Shown one piece after another: positions 63,470 through 64,000 of a DNA stretch of 64,000 nt. Made by a program: the position numbers and the translations under genes. How positions within the stretch are numbered: the stretch's first letter is position 1; each line of letters begins with the position of its first letter. Origin of the DNA: Timema cristinae (taxonomy: Eukaryota; Arthropoda; Insecta; Phasmatodea; Timematidae); the NCBI GenBank assembly GCA_039000515.1, contig JBCFYV010011135.1:30099876-30163875 (forward strand). Direction: 5' to 3'. The notes below the pieces were generated by a model. That model was not told the origin of the DNA. It saw nothing but the letters and a program-made list of their open reading frames with translations, and searched no databases.

Positions 63470-64000
63470 GTAAGCTGTGAGTTGTAAGTATGGACTTACA
63501 ATGGGAAGGGGAGGCTTGGCTCGAACAGCTAGTCACTCAGCATATCAGATTGTAGCGTTTCTTTTGATAATATTAAGAGGAGAAGCGTTAGACGCAACAC
63601 ACTTACCGGTTAGCATGCGAGCTAGGAAGATGTACTTAGAGGTACTTAACGAATAGTCGTTCTTTTTGTGTTGGCTTTAGGGTGTTGAGAGATGGGTGAA
63701 AGAAAAGGGAGACCACCATGTGGATAAATTATCACAACTTTAACAATATGTCGGTCTTCAAGTACTATGTTTCTTCAAAATAGAACTTACTAAACAATCT
63801 CATTAAATTCAATCTCTTTATTCTCATACGTTCTCCACCCCTACCATTATTAATTAACCCCGAGAGGCTCTTTCGAACCCACTGGCTGCCGTGGACAAAG
63901 ACCAAGGGTAGCATATGTATAGGAAGAGAAGCGACTAGTTAGAAATGGCGCCCAACGGGGGCAGATTGGTTGATAACTGAATAGGCACACTGGGTTCAAT
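63470..64000 (+). mobile_element. Possible 5' LTR end and primer-binding site of an LTR retroelement
   Basis: TGGCGCCCAACGGGGGC at 63946-63962 closely matches the primer-binding site complementary to tRNA-Lys used by many LTR retroelements (one base short in the G run). The preceding 400-500 bp are GC-richer than the neighbourhood and would be the LTR. Its left end and any coding region lie undetermined or beyond the window, so the element class is unknown. Confidence 0.45.

Overview
This 64 kb window is AT-rich nuclear DNA of an invertebrate animal, most likely an arthropod. The coding exons are small, GC-richer than their surroundings, and separated by long AT-rich introns. The recognisable proteins are animal ones: a small three-LIM protein, a FabG-like short-chain dehydrogenase, TATDN1 and RAD51D. 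The arthropod placement rests on the LIM and dehydrogenase types and is an inference.

Layout. 2.70-4.88 kb (+): 3' exons of a three-LIM-domain (paxillin-like) protein. 14.00-6.20 kb (-): a seven-exon gene I could assemble (about 479 residues, every junction in phase 0) but could not identify. 24.15-19.25 kb (-): an SDR oxidoreductase whose terminal exon is tandemly duplicated; the proximal copy carries an in-frame stop. 35.14-30.11 kb (-): a six-exon TATDN1 (TatD-family nuclease), including a 22-nt first exon and a terminal exon too short to stand out as an ORF. 36.9-38.5 kb (+): a decayed C2H2 zinc-finger gene that kept its intron. 56.89-43.20 kb (-): a complete five-exon RAD51D (323 residues). 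At 57.6 kb (+) there is a possible start-codon-only first exon in a divergent promoter. The last 100 bases hold a tRNA-Lys-type primer-binding site, suggesting an LTR element entering from the right.

The rest is dense repeats. Several tRNA-derived SINE families share one body and 3' tail but carry different tRNA heads. Another SINE family shares its 3' tail with a LINE present here as C-terminal fragments. There are also hAT-like, PIF/Harbinger-like and mariner-like non-autonomous DNA elements, palindromic foldback elements, a 265-bp satellite and several minisatellites. Insertion order can be read from nested elements and target-site duplications.

A point for any user of this sequence: seven apparent frameshifts in otherwise well-conserved exons are all single-base deletions, some in G or A/T runs. 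Length and phase arithmetic closes when one base is added at each. This looks like residual long-read assembly error rather than gene decay. The genes do not form an operon or pathway; RAD51D (homologous recombination) and TATDN1 (nuclease) are neighbours by position only.
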